NCBI GenBank assembly: GCA_017989775.1
Contig: JAGNPF010000110.1
Span: 1-5,802, forward strand
Length of the DNA stretch: 5,802 nt
Source: Flavobacterium sp.
GTDB taxonomy: Bacteria; Bacteroidota; Bacteroidia; Flavobacteriales; Flavobacteriaceae
Direction of reading: 5' to 3'
This document shows, one piece after another, positions 5,792 to 5,802 of this stretch. Within the stretch, counting starts at the first letter, position 1. The number at the start of each line of letters is the position of its first letter. The notes below the pieces were generated by a model, which had not been told where the DNA came from, did not search any database, and saw only the letters and a program-made list of their open reading frames with translations. The position numbers were made by a program, and so were the translations under genes.

Positions 5792-5796
5792 AAAAA

Positions 5797-5802
5797 ATGT
5801 CA
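5797..5802 (+). CDS. Probable start of a rightward gene (only Met-Ser visible)
   Basis: An ATG TCA follows a short A-run at the very end of the window. It is preceded by a plus-strand TATCTTTG element and faces away from cvpA, so it is a plausible gene start of a divergent transcription unit. Only two codons are visible, so no product can be named and the start itself is uncertain. Confidence 0.4.

Overview
The window looks like a chromosomal segment of a member of the Bacteroidota, most likely a Flavobacterium or a close relative. Four things support this: the gene order batA-batB-batC-batD-batE; signal peptides that end in Ala-Gln (SA|Q, LA|Q, FA|Q); A-rich leaders in place of Shine-Dalgarno sites; and two exact matches to the Bacteroidota -7 promoter element TAnnTTTG. 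The DNA is A+T-rich, leucine is often encoded by TTG, and the coding style is uniform from end to end. I see no transposase, integrase, tRNA, rRNA or CRISPR, and no sign of recent transfer.

Layout: (1) 1-536, the 3' half of batA, cut by the left edge. (2) 626-1660, batB. (3) 1660-2403, batC, overlapping batB by one base. (4) 2501-4258, batD. (5) 4330-5076, batE. All five read rightwards and look like one operon whose promoter lies left of the window. (6) 5121-5633, a CvpA-family membrane protein gene on the minus strand, convergent with batE. (7) 5634-5796, a divergent intergenic region with a candidate promoter on each strand. (8) 5797 onward, the probable start codon of a rightward gene, cut by the right edge.

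The Bat (Bacteroides aerotolerance) proteins are predicted to work together at the cytoplasmic membrane. BatA and BatB are membrane-anchored von Willebrand factor A (VWA) proteins with metal-binding (MIDAS) residues facing the periplasm. BatC and BatE bring periplasmic TPR modules, BatE also carries a C-terminal SH3-like domain, and BatD is a large periplasmic protein with one membrane anchor and a cytoplasmic tail. In this family an upstream MoxR-type AAA+ ATPase normally completes the set, but it would lie outside this window. The biochemical function of the system is still poorly defined.

The most unusual content is between the genes. Nearly every gap holds short degenerate repeats with a 7- or 8-base period: AATCTGA before batB, xxxTAAAC-like octamers before batD, xCTTTGCG octamers before batE, TTAGAAG-like heptamers across the cvpA stop codon, and AGAxxAA heptamers between the two divergent start codons. 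The families differ in sequence but share period, position (often ending within a few bases of a start codon) and a tendency to be paired with an inverted copy. This common design is the main candidate for something not well described.
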